Assembly (NCBI GenBank): GCA_963971305.1
Contig: OZ020308.1
Coordinates: 26,813,275 to 26,877,274, forward strand
Reading direction: 5' to 3'
Source of the DNA: Arcuatula senhousia
Lineage: Eukaryota > Mollusca > Bivalvia > Mytilida > Mytilidae
Length of the DNA stretch: 64,000 nt
Every line of letters begins with the position of its first letter. The first letter of the stretch is position 1. A program made the translations under genes and the position numbers. This document shows positions 28,101-40,100 of this stretch, piece after piece. The notes beneath the pieces are model-generated. The model did not search any database, was not told the DNA's origin, and saw only the letters and a program-made list of their open reading frames with translations.

Positions 28101-31100
28101 AAGGGACTTCGTTTGGGAGACATTCGAAACTGCATCCAGTTTCAATTATACCTTGTTTGTAAACCGCTTTGAGTCGACCAGCGGTTGAGAAAAGCAGTAA
28201 ATAAGAACTGCAAATTATTATTAATTATTAATTAATTATAGAGAAAAACTGTTGCTTGCTTAAATGTCCTGTTCATTTAGCTCTACAAAAGTTTTCATTG
28301 GGTCAAAGTTGTCAGAAAACCCCGTATAGGGGTGACGGCCCCTAAAATAACGTTTTTTCATGTTTTTGGCCTATAGATTGAAACTATAGTAGATAGAGAA
28401 AATCTGTTGCTTGCTTTAATGTTCAGCTCATTTGAAATTTGGTATTCAGCGTTAGCAAAACTTTTAACTCATTGGCCTGTACTTCAATTGGTGCCTTTTT
28501 TTAGCTCACCTGGACCGAAGGTCCATGTGAGCTATTACCATCACTTGGCGTCCGTCGTCGTCTGTCGTCTGTCGTCTGTCGTCTGTCGTCGTCGTCTGTT
28601 AACAATTTTTCAAAAATCTTCTCCTCTGAAACTACCAAACAGAATTTAATGAAACTTGGTATGAATGATCCTTAGGGTGTCCTGCACCAAACTTGTGTTT
28701 TGATTTTCGATCCATTAAAAAACATGGCCGCCGTTACTAAAAATAGACTAGGGGGGTCAGACTACTGTTTTTGGCTTATAAATCAAAAAGTATAAGAGAT
28801 AGAGGAAATCTGAGGCCACGCTACAGATTCAGCATCAAAAGCTCTACAAAAGTCTCCATTTGGTCAAAGTTGTCAGATGACCCCTTATAGGGGTTACGGC
28901 CCCTTAAAGGTGAAAAATACCATTTTTTCATGTTTTTGGCCTACAGAATGAAAACTATTGCAGATAGAGATTAGCTGTTGCTTGCTTAAATGTTCAGCTC
29001 ATTAAACTCTACAAAAGTCTCCATAGGGTCGAAGTTGTCAGATGACCCCTTATACGGGTTACTGCCCCTTAAAGGTGAAAAATAGCCATTTTTCATGTTT
29101 TTGTCCTACATAATGAAAACTATTGCAGATAGAGATTAGCTGTTGCTTGCTTAAATGTTCAGCTCATTTAGCTCTACAAAATTCTCCATAAGGTTGAAGT
29201 TGTCAGATGATCCCTTATAGGGGTTACGGCCCCTGAAAAATAACGTTTTTTCATGTTTTTGGCCTACAGAATGAAAACTATTGCAGATAGAGATTAGCTG
29301 TTGCTTGCTTAAATGTTCAGCTCATTTAGCTCTACGAAAGTCTCCATAGGGTCGAAGTTGTCAGATATCTCCTTATAGGGGTTATGGCCCCTGAAAAATA
29401 GCGTTTTTTCATGTTTTTGGCCTACAGAATGAAAACTTTTGCACATAGAGATTAGCTGTTGCTTGCTTAAATGTTCAGCTCATTTAGCTCTACAAAATTC
29501 TCCATAGGGTTGAAGTTGTCAGATGACTCCTTATAGGGGTTACGGCCCCTGAAAAATAGCAATTTTTCATGTTTTTGGCCTACAGAATGAAAATTATTGC
29601 AGATAGAGATTAGCTGTTGCTTGCTTAAATGTTCAGCTCATTTAGCTCTACAAAAGTCTCCATAGGGTGGAAGTTGTCAGATGACCCCTTATAGGGGTTA
29701 TGGCCCCTGAAAAAAGCTATTTTTCATGTTTTTGGCCTACAGAATGAAAACTATTGCAGATATAGATTAGCTGTTGCTTGCTTAAATGTTCAGCTCATTT
29801 AGCTCTACGAAAGTCTCCATAGGGTCGAAGTTGTCAGATAACCCCTTATAGGGGTTACGGCCCCTGAAAAATAGCGTTTTTTCATGTTTTTGGCCTACAG
29901 AATGAAAACTATTGCAGATAGAGATTAGCTGTTGCTTGCTTAAATGTTCAGCTCATTTAGCTCTACAAAATTCTCCATAGGGTCAAAGTTGTCAGATGAC
30001 CCCTTATAGGGGTTACGGCCCCTGAAAAAAGTGATTTTTCATGTTTTTGGCCTACAGAATGAAAACTATTGCAGATAGAGATTAGCTGTTGCTTGCTTAA
30101 ATGTTCAGCTCATTTAGCTCTACAAAAGTCTCCATGGGGTCGAAGTTGTCAGATAACTCCTTATAGGGGTTATGGCCCCTTATAGGTGAAAAATGGTGTT
30201 TTTGGCCTATAGAATGAAAACTTTTGCAGGTAGAGAAAAGCTGTTGCTTACTAAAATGTTCAGCTCATTTAGCTCTACAAAAGTATAGGGTCAACATCAA
30301 GACCAGGTGAGCGATTCAGGCTCCTTGGAGCCTCTTGTCTTATGTTCAGGAAAGTAAGCAGAATTTGATACAAGTACTAGCCAGACAGAATCACAACTCT
30401 AAGTCAAGGCTTGAAGACCAAAGAAAAGAGGTATTATAGTAACTGAAGTCAATTCCATTAAAACATGGGTTTATAAGCAAATATTAGATCAAAATAAGTA
30501 GTTTCCTGTTTTAATAATTCATTTCTCTCAGAGGTAAAGCTTTTCATTGAGAGTCGGACCTGAGTACTGACTACATTACATGCTCCAAGGAATGTTTGTC
30601 ATAGAGTTTAGCAGTCAGGGAGATCTAATTTTTATAACTGATTTAGGTTATCTGAATTTAAAAAGATAACCATTTTCAGTTACTTTTGTTAAATTGATCA
30701 CTTTCAAACCTACAAATTTTCATAGTTAGTGTATTTTCTCCCACTAGGCTAAATTTTTTCTGCATTAATTGAACTTTAAACTGTGTTGTTCAGCTATGAG
30801 TTTAAAATTGCAAGCTTATCTTATTGGTACGCAAGCCTCTCAAAGATGATGCCCATGGGAAATTAAAATGTCATTATCACAGCACCAGTGCTTAAATAAT
30901 GATTTCCAATAAATAAACCTTGTAAAGTCATTGATAATCTATCAATTAAGATCAAAACTTTAGATTTAAGATTAGAATTGAAAGAAAATTTTACACTTTT
31001 GTAAAATTAGTCATTTTAAGCAAGAAAATAGAAAAATAACTGAAACTGGTTACATTATTTAAAAAATCAAGGGAAGTAACTCAAATCTGACTAAAAAAGT

Positions 31101-34100
31101 ATAAATAAGTATAGGTACGAGACCACAATTGTCGCCCCTTATTTTTCGTTGTTGTTTAATATAGTCCCTTTAAAAAACACCATATATCTTCCAGAGGTAT
31201 TTCTAGGTCAATTTTTGGTGCTGTTTTTAGTTGTTTGGGTCAATTGGTAGTTCTTAAGCCAAAGTTTGATATATACAAAGACCAACACTTAAATCAGCAT
31301 AAAAGGGGTGATTTGCCAGGCATACGCGGGGTCAAAATTTAGATCTTAATTTTTGTTGACATTAAAAATTTTTGGTCTCTTGACCATAAAATGCATCAAA
31401 AGTTTTAAAATCGGTAAAATCTTCTTAAATTTACATATAACTTATGTCTTGTGTTGTTATGCAGCTGTAAGAAATTTTAGGAAAATCAAATGGTTAATTT
31501 TTTTTTTATTCATCAAAACGCTATATTGAAAATGCATTAAAAAGGGGGCTAAAATAATACTAGTCTCGGGCCTAGGAGAGGGGGGCTATGGGTAAAATTT
31601 CAAAAACTTTCTAGCAATATTGTATTTAGTCTGAACTTACTGAATATGCCATATTGAAATGATTTCAGTCTTTGTTTCATGAATTTATATGAAAATATGA
31701 CCAAATGAGCCAAAATTCAAAGTGTATGGGATTTTCAATGAAAATGGTCTTCTTTTTGGATTTTGGATTTTTTTCCAACAAAATGACCCCTTACTTGCAA
31801 ATAAAGACTTTTAGTTGCCTAGAATTGTTATAAATCATTAAATTAAGACATAAGGAGTGTTTTTATCCTGAAATGTTGAAAGTATCTCTGAAAAAAATCT
31901 TTTCCCCACTGCGAAACGAGGTTGCGGCAGCAAATGGATTTTTCTGGGGTGGGCCTATGCCATCTTTCTAAAATCATCTTTTTATTACTTCAATTCTTGG
32001 AATATCAGACAGAAAGCAATGTTTTAATGATAAACAACACAAAAAACACCTATTTGTTTAGCATTGTCTACTACATAAGTCAAATGATTGTAAATATTAG
32101 CAGTTACAAGCTAAAGATTTGAAGGTTTTTCTATGTTTTTGCACATAAGTCATTTACTTGTTTCCATCAAAAGTGCTCTGACCAGTGTTTTTGCTATTGA
32201 AATCTGTTCATTTGCATCCTCTCATACTGGAAACATAAAAAATGTAAGAAATTGCATCCTCTTTTGCATTTTTTTCACCCTTGAATAGCTACTTTTACCA
32301 ATTTTGGCAAAACCGCTTTCATAATACATATGGTTCCTGATTTTCAAATGGTTAATATGGACTTATATAGTATATAAAGTTAATGTTTCTTGGGTTTTTT
32401 TGTAAGCTTATTATATAGAGAACATTTTAAAAGAGTTTCCAGGTAAATATCTTGTACAAATTTTGAAAAATATTAATGACCATATTAGTACCCCTTTAAA
32501 TCCTTGAATGTCTTATTTTTCACTCCGCGAATATAAACCAGAATCAAATATTAACACCATGCACTTATTTTACCAAAACTTGTGTTTTTCATGTTCAGTA
32601 CACCTCAAGTTATTGATATCAATCATTGGTTTTGTCAAAAATCATGAAATGTAAAAAATATGGCCACATAGGATCCATGGTTCTTGAGTAAGCTGTAGCG
32701 GACCATATTTTTGAAGAAAACCATTGATTTGAATGGCTCACATTTTTAATGTTATTCATCTGATCATTATGAAACTTGGTATGTAAACTCAAAAAAGACT
32801 CTAGTTGGTGAAAAACAACTTTATTTGATGAAATGAGGCTTATCTGAGGACTAATAGGTACGAGACCACAATTGTCGCCCCTTATTTTTCGTTGTTGTTT
32901 AATATAGTCCCTTTAAAAAACACCATATATCTTCCAGAGGTATTTCTAGGTCAATTTTTGGTGCTGTTTTTAGTTGTTTGGGTCAATTGGTAGTTCTTAA
33001 GCCAAAGTTTGATATATACAAAGACCAACACTTAAATCAGCATAAAAGGGGTGATTTGCCAGGCATACGCGGGGTCAAAATTTAGATCTTAATTTTTGTT
33101 GACATTAAAAATTTTTGGTCTCTTGACCATAAAATGCATCAAAAGTTTTAAAATCGGTAAAATCTTCTTAAATTTACATATAACTTATGTCTTGTGTTGT
33201 TATGCAGCTGTAAGAAATTTTAGGAAAATCAAATGGTTAATTTTTTTTTTATTCATCAAAACGCTATATTGAAAATGCATTAAAAAGGGGGCTAAAATAA
33301 TACTAGTCTCGGGCCTAAAAAAGTATAAATAAGTAACCTAGAATGGTTATAAAAAAATATAACTGTTTTTGATGATCTCCCTGACTGTTTAGGTTATGTC
33401 ATCCTTATCAGAATTTACCAGTAACAAAAGTATTTTATACATTACATCAATCAGTCCAATTTAGATAATTTAATGCTAGAGAATTTAAATTAAAAGAACC
33501 AGAGTTGGTACAGGGTAGCATCAACACAATTGAATAAACTACTTACCTGTACTATCCTTTTGATACACTACTACACCTTATAAATAAAGGTAATACTAAT
33601 AACAAAATTACCAAACTTTGGAAGTCAAACAGGTCCAAGAGAAAAGACAAAACAAGGAAGCTACAACAGAATAATTGAAGATTGCAATGGCCCTGACTTG
33701 TTACATGCATTTCAAGAGAAATTGTGGCTTTTATGTGAAAATTACTTTTCTAATTTATTCATTATAGTGTATTTCTGCCTGTCATGCCTGTGGTTTCATT
33801 TCCTTTTCAATTTTATGAAATTTCTGTTTCTTTTCTGTATTACAGATTGACAGATACATAGAGAAATCTTTATCTACACATTTTACAGAGACCAAAACCC
33901 TGACTGGAGAACTTCATGGCTGTGTAGTCAGTGAAATAGACAAGTTTACAGCCCTGAGTTTACCCAGTCTACTGTATATTGTTGTAAATGAAAGGTACAA
34001 AAAAATACACACAAAAACCTGAACCAAACAATTTAGATGAAAAGTTTGAATGCTTGTAATATAACAGATTCTTATTTTTTGTTTGTTCTGAAACAACAAA

Positions 34101-37100
34101 ATTTCATTGGGATCAGACTGATTTCAATTAGAGTTATGCCCCTTTGAACTAAAAACAAAATATAACTAAAATATATATTTAAATATGAAAATTTAAACAT
34201 AATGAAAATAGATCAGTTATACATTTGATTTTTTTAAACTTAACCATAGAAGATAAGGAGATGTGGAATAAGTGTACACGCGACACAACCTACAATATAA
34301 ACGACAATTTAAAAAAAATCCACAATGGAAAACAGCCAGCAGCCTTAAATGTGACCTGTGGTTGCAGCTCGCTGTTTTTCAATTGGCCCTGGATTGAAAA
34401 TAAACTATATATGATTCAAGCCATTGAATTCATTTCAAAGTAAGAGATTTTAAAGGAAAAGAATTTTATTTAAAATGGAAAAACTGTATTTGTGAAAAAT
34501 GCCAGAAATATACTTGCCTGACATTTATATTAAAAACATCATTCCCAACAATAAAAATACTTGTTGTTTAATATTTTCAGTGCCTTAAAATGTCCAGTAT
34601 CAGAGTTATCTATAAACTTACTGTCAAGTCCTGCTCATCAACAGTTTCATCAAGTTCTAGACATTGTAAAGTTCCCGAAATACAAGGTATGTTAAAACTG
34701 TATAGTAATCTATGGTTCAATCCTAAACCTTTTATTTTGCTGTTAAGAAAAAGGCAATTATGAAGTCTTGGACATTGTTCCCCAAAAACAAGATATGGCC
34801 AATATACAAAATATCCTAGATTCTCATCCTCTCCCTTCCCAATTTTTTCAGCTGCCTCAAAAAAAGTTTTTTTTTGATTTTTGGCAAATTATGTTAAGTT
34901 TTGGTCAATTTCTTAAAAATTGCAGAAAATTTTATCAAGGCCCACCACATATTTTCAAAAATCCGGATAAGAATCTAGGTATTATTTATGTCTCCCCCCA
35001 CTTTTGTGGGGAGACATATTGTTTTTGTCGTGTCCATCCGTCTGTCCTTCCGTCTGTCCGTCACAAAGTTTGTCAGCGCAACTCCTCTGAAACTGCTGAA
35101 CGGAATTAAAACTTGGTATATAGGAAGGACACCAGATGTAGTTGTGCATGTTACCAGGAAATTTTGATCCTCAAATTTTTGTGGGAGTTATGGCCCTTTG
35201 CTGAAAATCCTCTTTTTATCATCTTGTCAGCGCAACTCCTCTGAAACTACTGAACCAAATTCAATGAAACTTTGTATATAGGAAGGACACCATATGTAGT
35301 TGTGCATATTACCAGGAAATTTTGATCCTCAAATTTTTGTAGGAGTTATGGCCCTTTGAACTTAGAAAATTGCTGAAAATCCTCATTTATCATCTTGTCA
35401 GCGCAACTTCTCTGAAACTACTGAACGGAATTCAACGAAACTTGGTATATAGGAAGGACACCTATTACCAGGAAATTTTGATCCTAAAATTTTTGTAGGA
35501 GTAACGGCCCTTTGAACTTAGAAAATTGCTGAAATCCTCATTTATCATTGTGTCAGCGCAACTCCTCTGAAACTACTGAACCTTGGTATATAGGAAGAAC
35601 ATCATATGTAGTTGTGCATATTACCAGGAAATTTTTGATTCTCAAATGTTTGTGGGCAGGGTTCCCACGCCATCCTTAAATTCAAGGAAACCTGGAAAAG
35701 TCCTTGAATTTCATTTAAATGTTCAAAAACCTGGAAAATCCTTGAATTTTATCAAATATCCTTGAAAAACCCTAGAGTTTTGTAATATGTAGATTTGTTG
35801 AACGTTTGTTAAAAAAAGTCAGAAAAATATTGACTTTTAAAATTTGTGTGAACTATTTTAATCCTTGAAAATGACCTCAATACCCTTGAAAAGTCCTTGA
35901 AAAACCCTTGAATTTTGTGTCAAAAAAATAGTGGGAACCCTGTGTGGGAGTTATGGTCCTTTGAACTTAGAAATTTTTGGGGAAACGGGGGAGACTATCA
36001 TTTTTGTAGGCAAAAACAAACTTTAATTTTTTATGGCCTATGCATCATTCACTTTAGAAAAATGTTGATATGAAAATATGGCAATAAAATGTAGATGGGG
36101 GTCTAAACCTGAGCATAAATCATAACATTGGACTAATAGTTATTTTATCTCAGGGGAGATAATTTGTATATAAATATTGGGGGGAAATAATATTTTAGGG
36201 TTATTCCATAAATAAATAGATGGGGAGGGGATAGAAGGCACTTTTTCCAGACCCCACCACCCATAATAATTTATAAAAAATTATAATAAGGAATAATGGA
36301 AGTCAAGATATAAAGGAGTAGAGCCACGAAGGCCCCAAATTCGGCCCAAAAATTTAACTTTGATATACTCCCTTGTAATTGCTTCCTTGATGTTCATTAT
36401 AATTCATATTTTATAAATTGCAATATGTTTTGGTTTAATTGTTTATCAACAAGGAGGACAGTGAGCTAATAATCAGTCTATTTTGTACAAAATCTCGTTT
36501 TTTGACATTTTTCGTTGATTTTGGTGTGTAAATCGGTGAAAACGAAAATGGCCACATCAGTCGACCAAAATTATTTTGTGATAAAAATGTGTATTTTTAT
36601 GTGATGTAGATATTTTGTTAAATCTTACATATATGAAAAGTTCAGTTATGCCTTAACTTATTTTGGATAAATTTACGAAGATTTGAAGTAGTTCAAAAAT
36701 TAGTAAAAATACCAGGCCGACTTGAGGCATTCGTGGCTCTACTCCTTTACCCCAAGACCCATCTAAAAAAATATAAATTGCCTCCCAACCCCCCAACCCC
36801 ATCTAATTATTAATGGAATAGCCGTTAGATATACATGAATTTTTAAAAGTCTTAGAAAAAAAGCATTTTTACAAATTTAAATTATAATTTTAAGAAAAAA
36901 AATTTAAAAGTTTTTTTCTGCTGATTTTATAACTTATTATCATGCATGTTACATAGCCAATTAGATATACATGCCATCATGGTAACTCTAGGATTTTATT
37001 ACTATGAAAGCATTTAATAAGGCATCAGTTTTTATGTCGCCTGCAATGTGTTGCAGAAGCAACATATAGGGGTTACTTTGGCACTATCCCTCATCTTGCG

Positions 37101-40100
37101 GTGTCACAAAAATTTCCGTCACAGTTTTCAAAGCTTCATCACATAGTACTATAAGGTGTAAAGCGATTTTATGCTCGAAAAATAACTACTTCCTGTTTGA
37201 CGAATACTTAATGTTTTATATATAATGGACATAGATGCCAAATTTTCGTCACAGTTTTCCAGGCAACTACATGTCACAGCCTCTTGATATTTGGTATGTA
37301 GCTTCATCTCATAGTACTATAAGGTGTAAAGCGATTTTATGCCAGAAAAATAACTACTTCCTGTTTGACGAATACTTGACGTTTTATATATAATGGACAT
37401 AGATACCAAATTTTCGTCGCAGTTTTCAAGGTAACTACATGCCACAGCCTCTTGATATTTGGTATGTAGCTTCATCACATAGTACTATAAGGTGAAAAAG
37501 GATTTTATGCCCGAAAAAAAACCACTTCCTGTTTGACGAATACTTAACGTTTTATATATAATGGACATAGATGCCAAATTTTCGTGGCAGTTTTCAAGGG
37601 AACTACATGCCACAGCCTCTTAATACTTGGTATGTAGCTTCATCGCAAAGTACTATAAGGTGTAAGGCGATTTTAACTACTTCCTGTTTAGCAAACAAAC
37701 ATAGATACGCAGGCGACATATGCCTTCCGGGGAAGGCTCCATCTAGTTAATATTTCAGATTAGCATTTTATAATGAGATTGACCAGAAGAGGAATAACCA
37801 TGTATTTTCTTTTGTTTTAAGGCTCCTGAGTGTATACTTTTGCATTGTTTAAATATGAAATATGAAGCACCTGTCAAAAAGTCAGATGAACCTGATAGAG
37901 TGGCCTCCACTCAGATAGAGGGTAAGTCCAAGTTTGATTTCCTTGTTCAGAAAAGGATGAGATGTATTAATTTTTTGCCAGATTTTTAAAATACAAAGTG
38001 AAAATAAGGGTAATGAAATGGTGAATGTGACTGCCAGGGAAAAAAATATAACTTCTTATCACAGCCTCTTTATATTTTATATTTTGCAGAATCGGGATAG
38101 TGTTCCATATCATGGGGTTCGATTTCAGTCTGTTACTTGCTTACTTCTTGTTAGATAAAATCTCACTGTTTCTTTACTTCACAGATTTTTAAATGTATTT
38201 CATTTACCCTCAAACCGTTGTCACAAGATCATGTCTTCAAATCATATTTTGCGGCATACTTCCTGCATTTCAAGTAATACTGAAGGAAACTTCAGGGATT
38301 TAGTTAGTATTGTCTGTTTAATAAAAAAATACCTAGGAAGTCTTGTTATTTTACTGTTATCTTTGTAATAATTTACATTATGTTTAATTTCTCTGCTTTA
38401 TAGATTTATGTGAGAGTGTACATGAGCACGACCAACACTTAGTAGACAAGATGTTACCACTGTTAAATCATAGAATCAACTCAACAGGGAAAGATTTGGC
38501 TGATTGTGTACAGATCAAGGATATTATTAATGATTGGTGAGTTCTTTGAAATCTGTCTATTCCAATTATTCATGGCATCTAGAAGGAATTCTTCACCTAT
38601 CTTTAGGACAGAAGAATTTATTTAGAATAGACAGATGTTGGTTTATACCAGATTTGCAAACTAAAAGTTGGCCTGTCAGACATAAGGGACAAAAATCATA
38701 CGGGTCCTTAAAACTACTTGTTGTGCAGAACCTGAGGGCTGTCAACATTTAAGTTGAACAATTTACACATTGAGTCACATGAAATATCTTCAGGAATCAC
38801 TGTACTATCATCTTCATCTGTATAAAGTGCTATGTTTATATATTATATGTAATATAAAGCATGTCATTAAAAAGAAAGGTCTGGTATACTGTGAAAGTAT
38901 TAATATTCGTGGGTCAGGCAAACATGAAATTTAATTCCCAATGTACAGAGAATTAAACATTGCTATTAATAGAGAATTGTTTAAACTAAGAATTCATGAA
39001 TCCCAAAAAATTGATACCCAAGAATTTAAGTACTTTCACATTATTGTAGGTCAGCCTGTAGGCCCCATAGTCTGACAGAAAAATAAAAAACTGTTCGCAT
39101 CTCTGTTATACAAAAATAAAGAAGAAGGGACTTGAAAACCAGTTTGTTTTGACAGGTTTCAAGTTTATCAGGGTTCTTATTCTTATTGGCTACTGGTAGC
39201 ATCAAGCTAGCATTTTAAATTAGGGGAACAATGCTAAATTGGAGCACTAGTAGAAACATTTATACAACCTTTTGTGTAAACCTACAAGGGTTTGTAAAGT
39301 TTTAATAGAAAATGAAGACTATAAAAAAAGGGTTGGTTAATGACCCATTCAAAAACAAGAATTATGTCCCCCCTCTTTTAAAGGGGACATATTGTTTTTG
39401 TCATGTTCATCCGTCTGTCTGTCACAAAGTTTGAAATTACTGAACCCAATTCAAAGAAACTTGGTATATAGGAAGGACACTATATGTAGTTTTCCTTCCT
39501 CCCTTTTGTTCACATAAGCCAGTATGTGGAATCCCCCTCCCTTTACGAAAGTACTCCGTGGATATTGCCACCCAGTTGCAACAAAAAATACCTGTCTTGG
39601 TTGATTGCTTTACCCAGCTTTGAAGAAGAGGGGGTATACTATTTTATCTGTGTCCATCTGTAGTTCGTTTTTTGTTGACACTGGCTTATAATTTAACACA
39701 AGGCAAAAGTGAAAGCAGGGGTATCACTAGTGAGCATTGTCACACAGATTTCTTGTTTTTGATGGCTTTTGCTCTATGATATACACTGGCAAAAATGCAC
39801 CATGTGTTGTACATATATAAAACATATGTTTTATAGGCGTATTTCACATATGTAAAACTTACGTTGAGGACCTTCATGTAAAACGTATGTAAAAATACAT
39901 ATGGTTTACATATGTTTTTTCATATGTTTTATGCCTGGTATAAAAACACATGTAACAGTTCGCATGTAGTATGGTAGATATGTATACAAAATATGTTTAA
40001 CTTGTGTAATACATATAATATACATGTGTTTAAAAAACATATGTATAACATGTGGGATGATTTACGCATGGTTAAAAAAACATATGTTTTACACATGTTT

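Larger units (their letters stand above)
24882..28500 (+). mobile_element. HINE-like family A element, interrupted and 3' truncated
   Basis: Head TAGCTCACCTGGACCGAAGG with partner GGTCCATGTGAGC, then GTCGTCGTCCGTCGTC. Internal units of about 157-165 bp (AGATAGAGAAAAGCTGTTGC, GTTGTCAGATGACCCCTTAT) run to 25630 and resume at 28237. In between lie a LINE 3' fragment and element K1. The 3' end is lost where the next family A element starts. Confidence 0.7.
31112..33315 (+). mobile_element. Element with 461-bp direct terminal repeats and 20-bp target duplication
   Basis: Two copies of a 461-bp sequence (31112-31572 and 32855-33315), identical as far as I can compare, flank a 1282-bp non-coding middle. 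Each begins TAGGTACGAGACCACAATTG and ends ACTAGTCTCGGGCC. The 20-bp sequence TAAAAAAGTATAAATAAGTA lies directly before the left repeat (31092-31111) and after the right one (33316-33335). The layout resembles a non-autonomous LTR or Penelope-like element, but such a long duplication does not fit LTR integrases, and the ends lack TG...CA. No reverse transcriptase or hammerhead core was seen. Confidence 0.85.
30612..33387. mobile_element. MITE with CAGTCAGGGAGATC ends, host of a nested element
   Basis: Terminal inverted repeats CAGTCAGGGAGATC (30612-30625) and GATCTCCCTGACTG (33374-33387) are flanked by TTTAG (30607-30611 and 33388-33392). Without the nested 2.2-kb element it would be about 550 bp and non-coding. 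Superfamily not assigned. Confidence 0.7.

Noticed and set aside
31112..31572. Hammerhead motif in the terminal repeat, as in Penelope-like elements
   Set aside because: No CTGANGA...GAA arrangement was found on either strand.
31112..33315. Ordinary LTR retrotransposon
   Set aside because: No gag/pol, no TG...CA ends and a 20-bp duplication instead of 4-6 bp; kept as an unclassified element.
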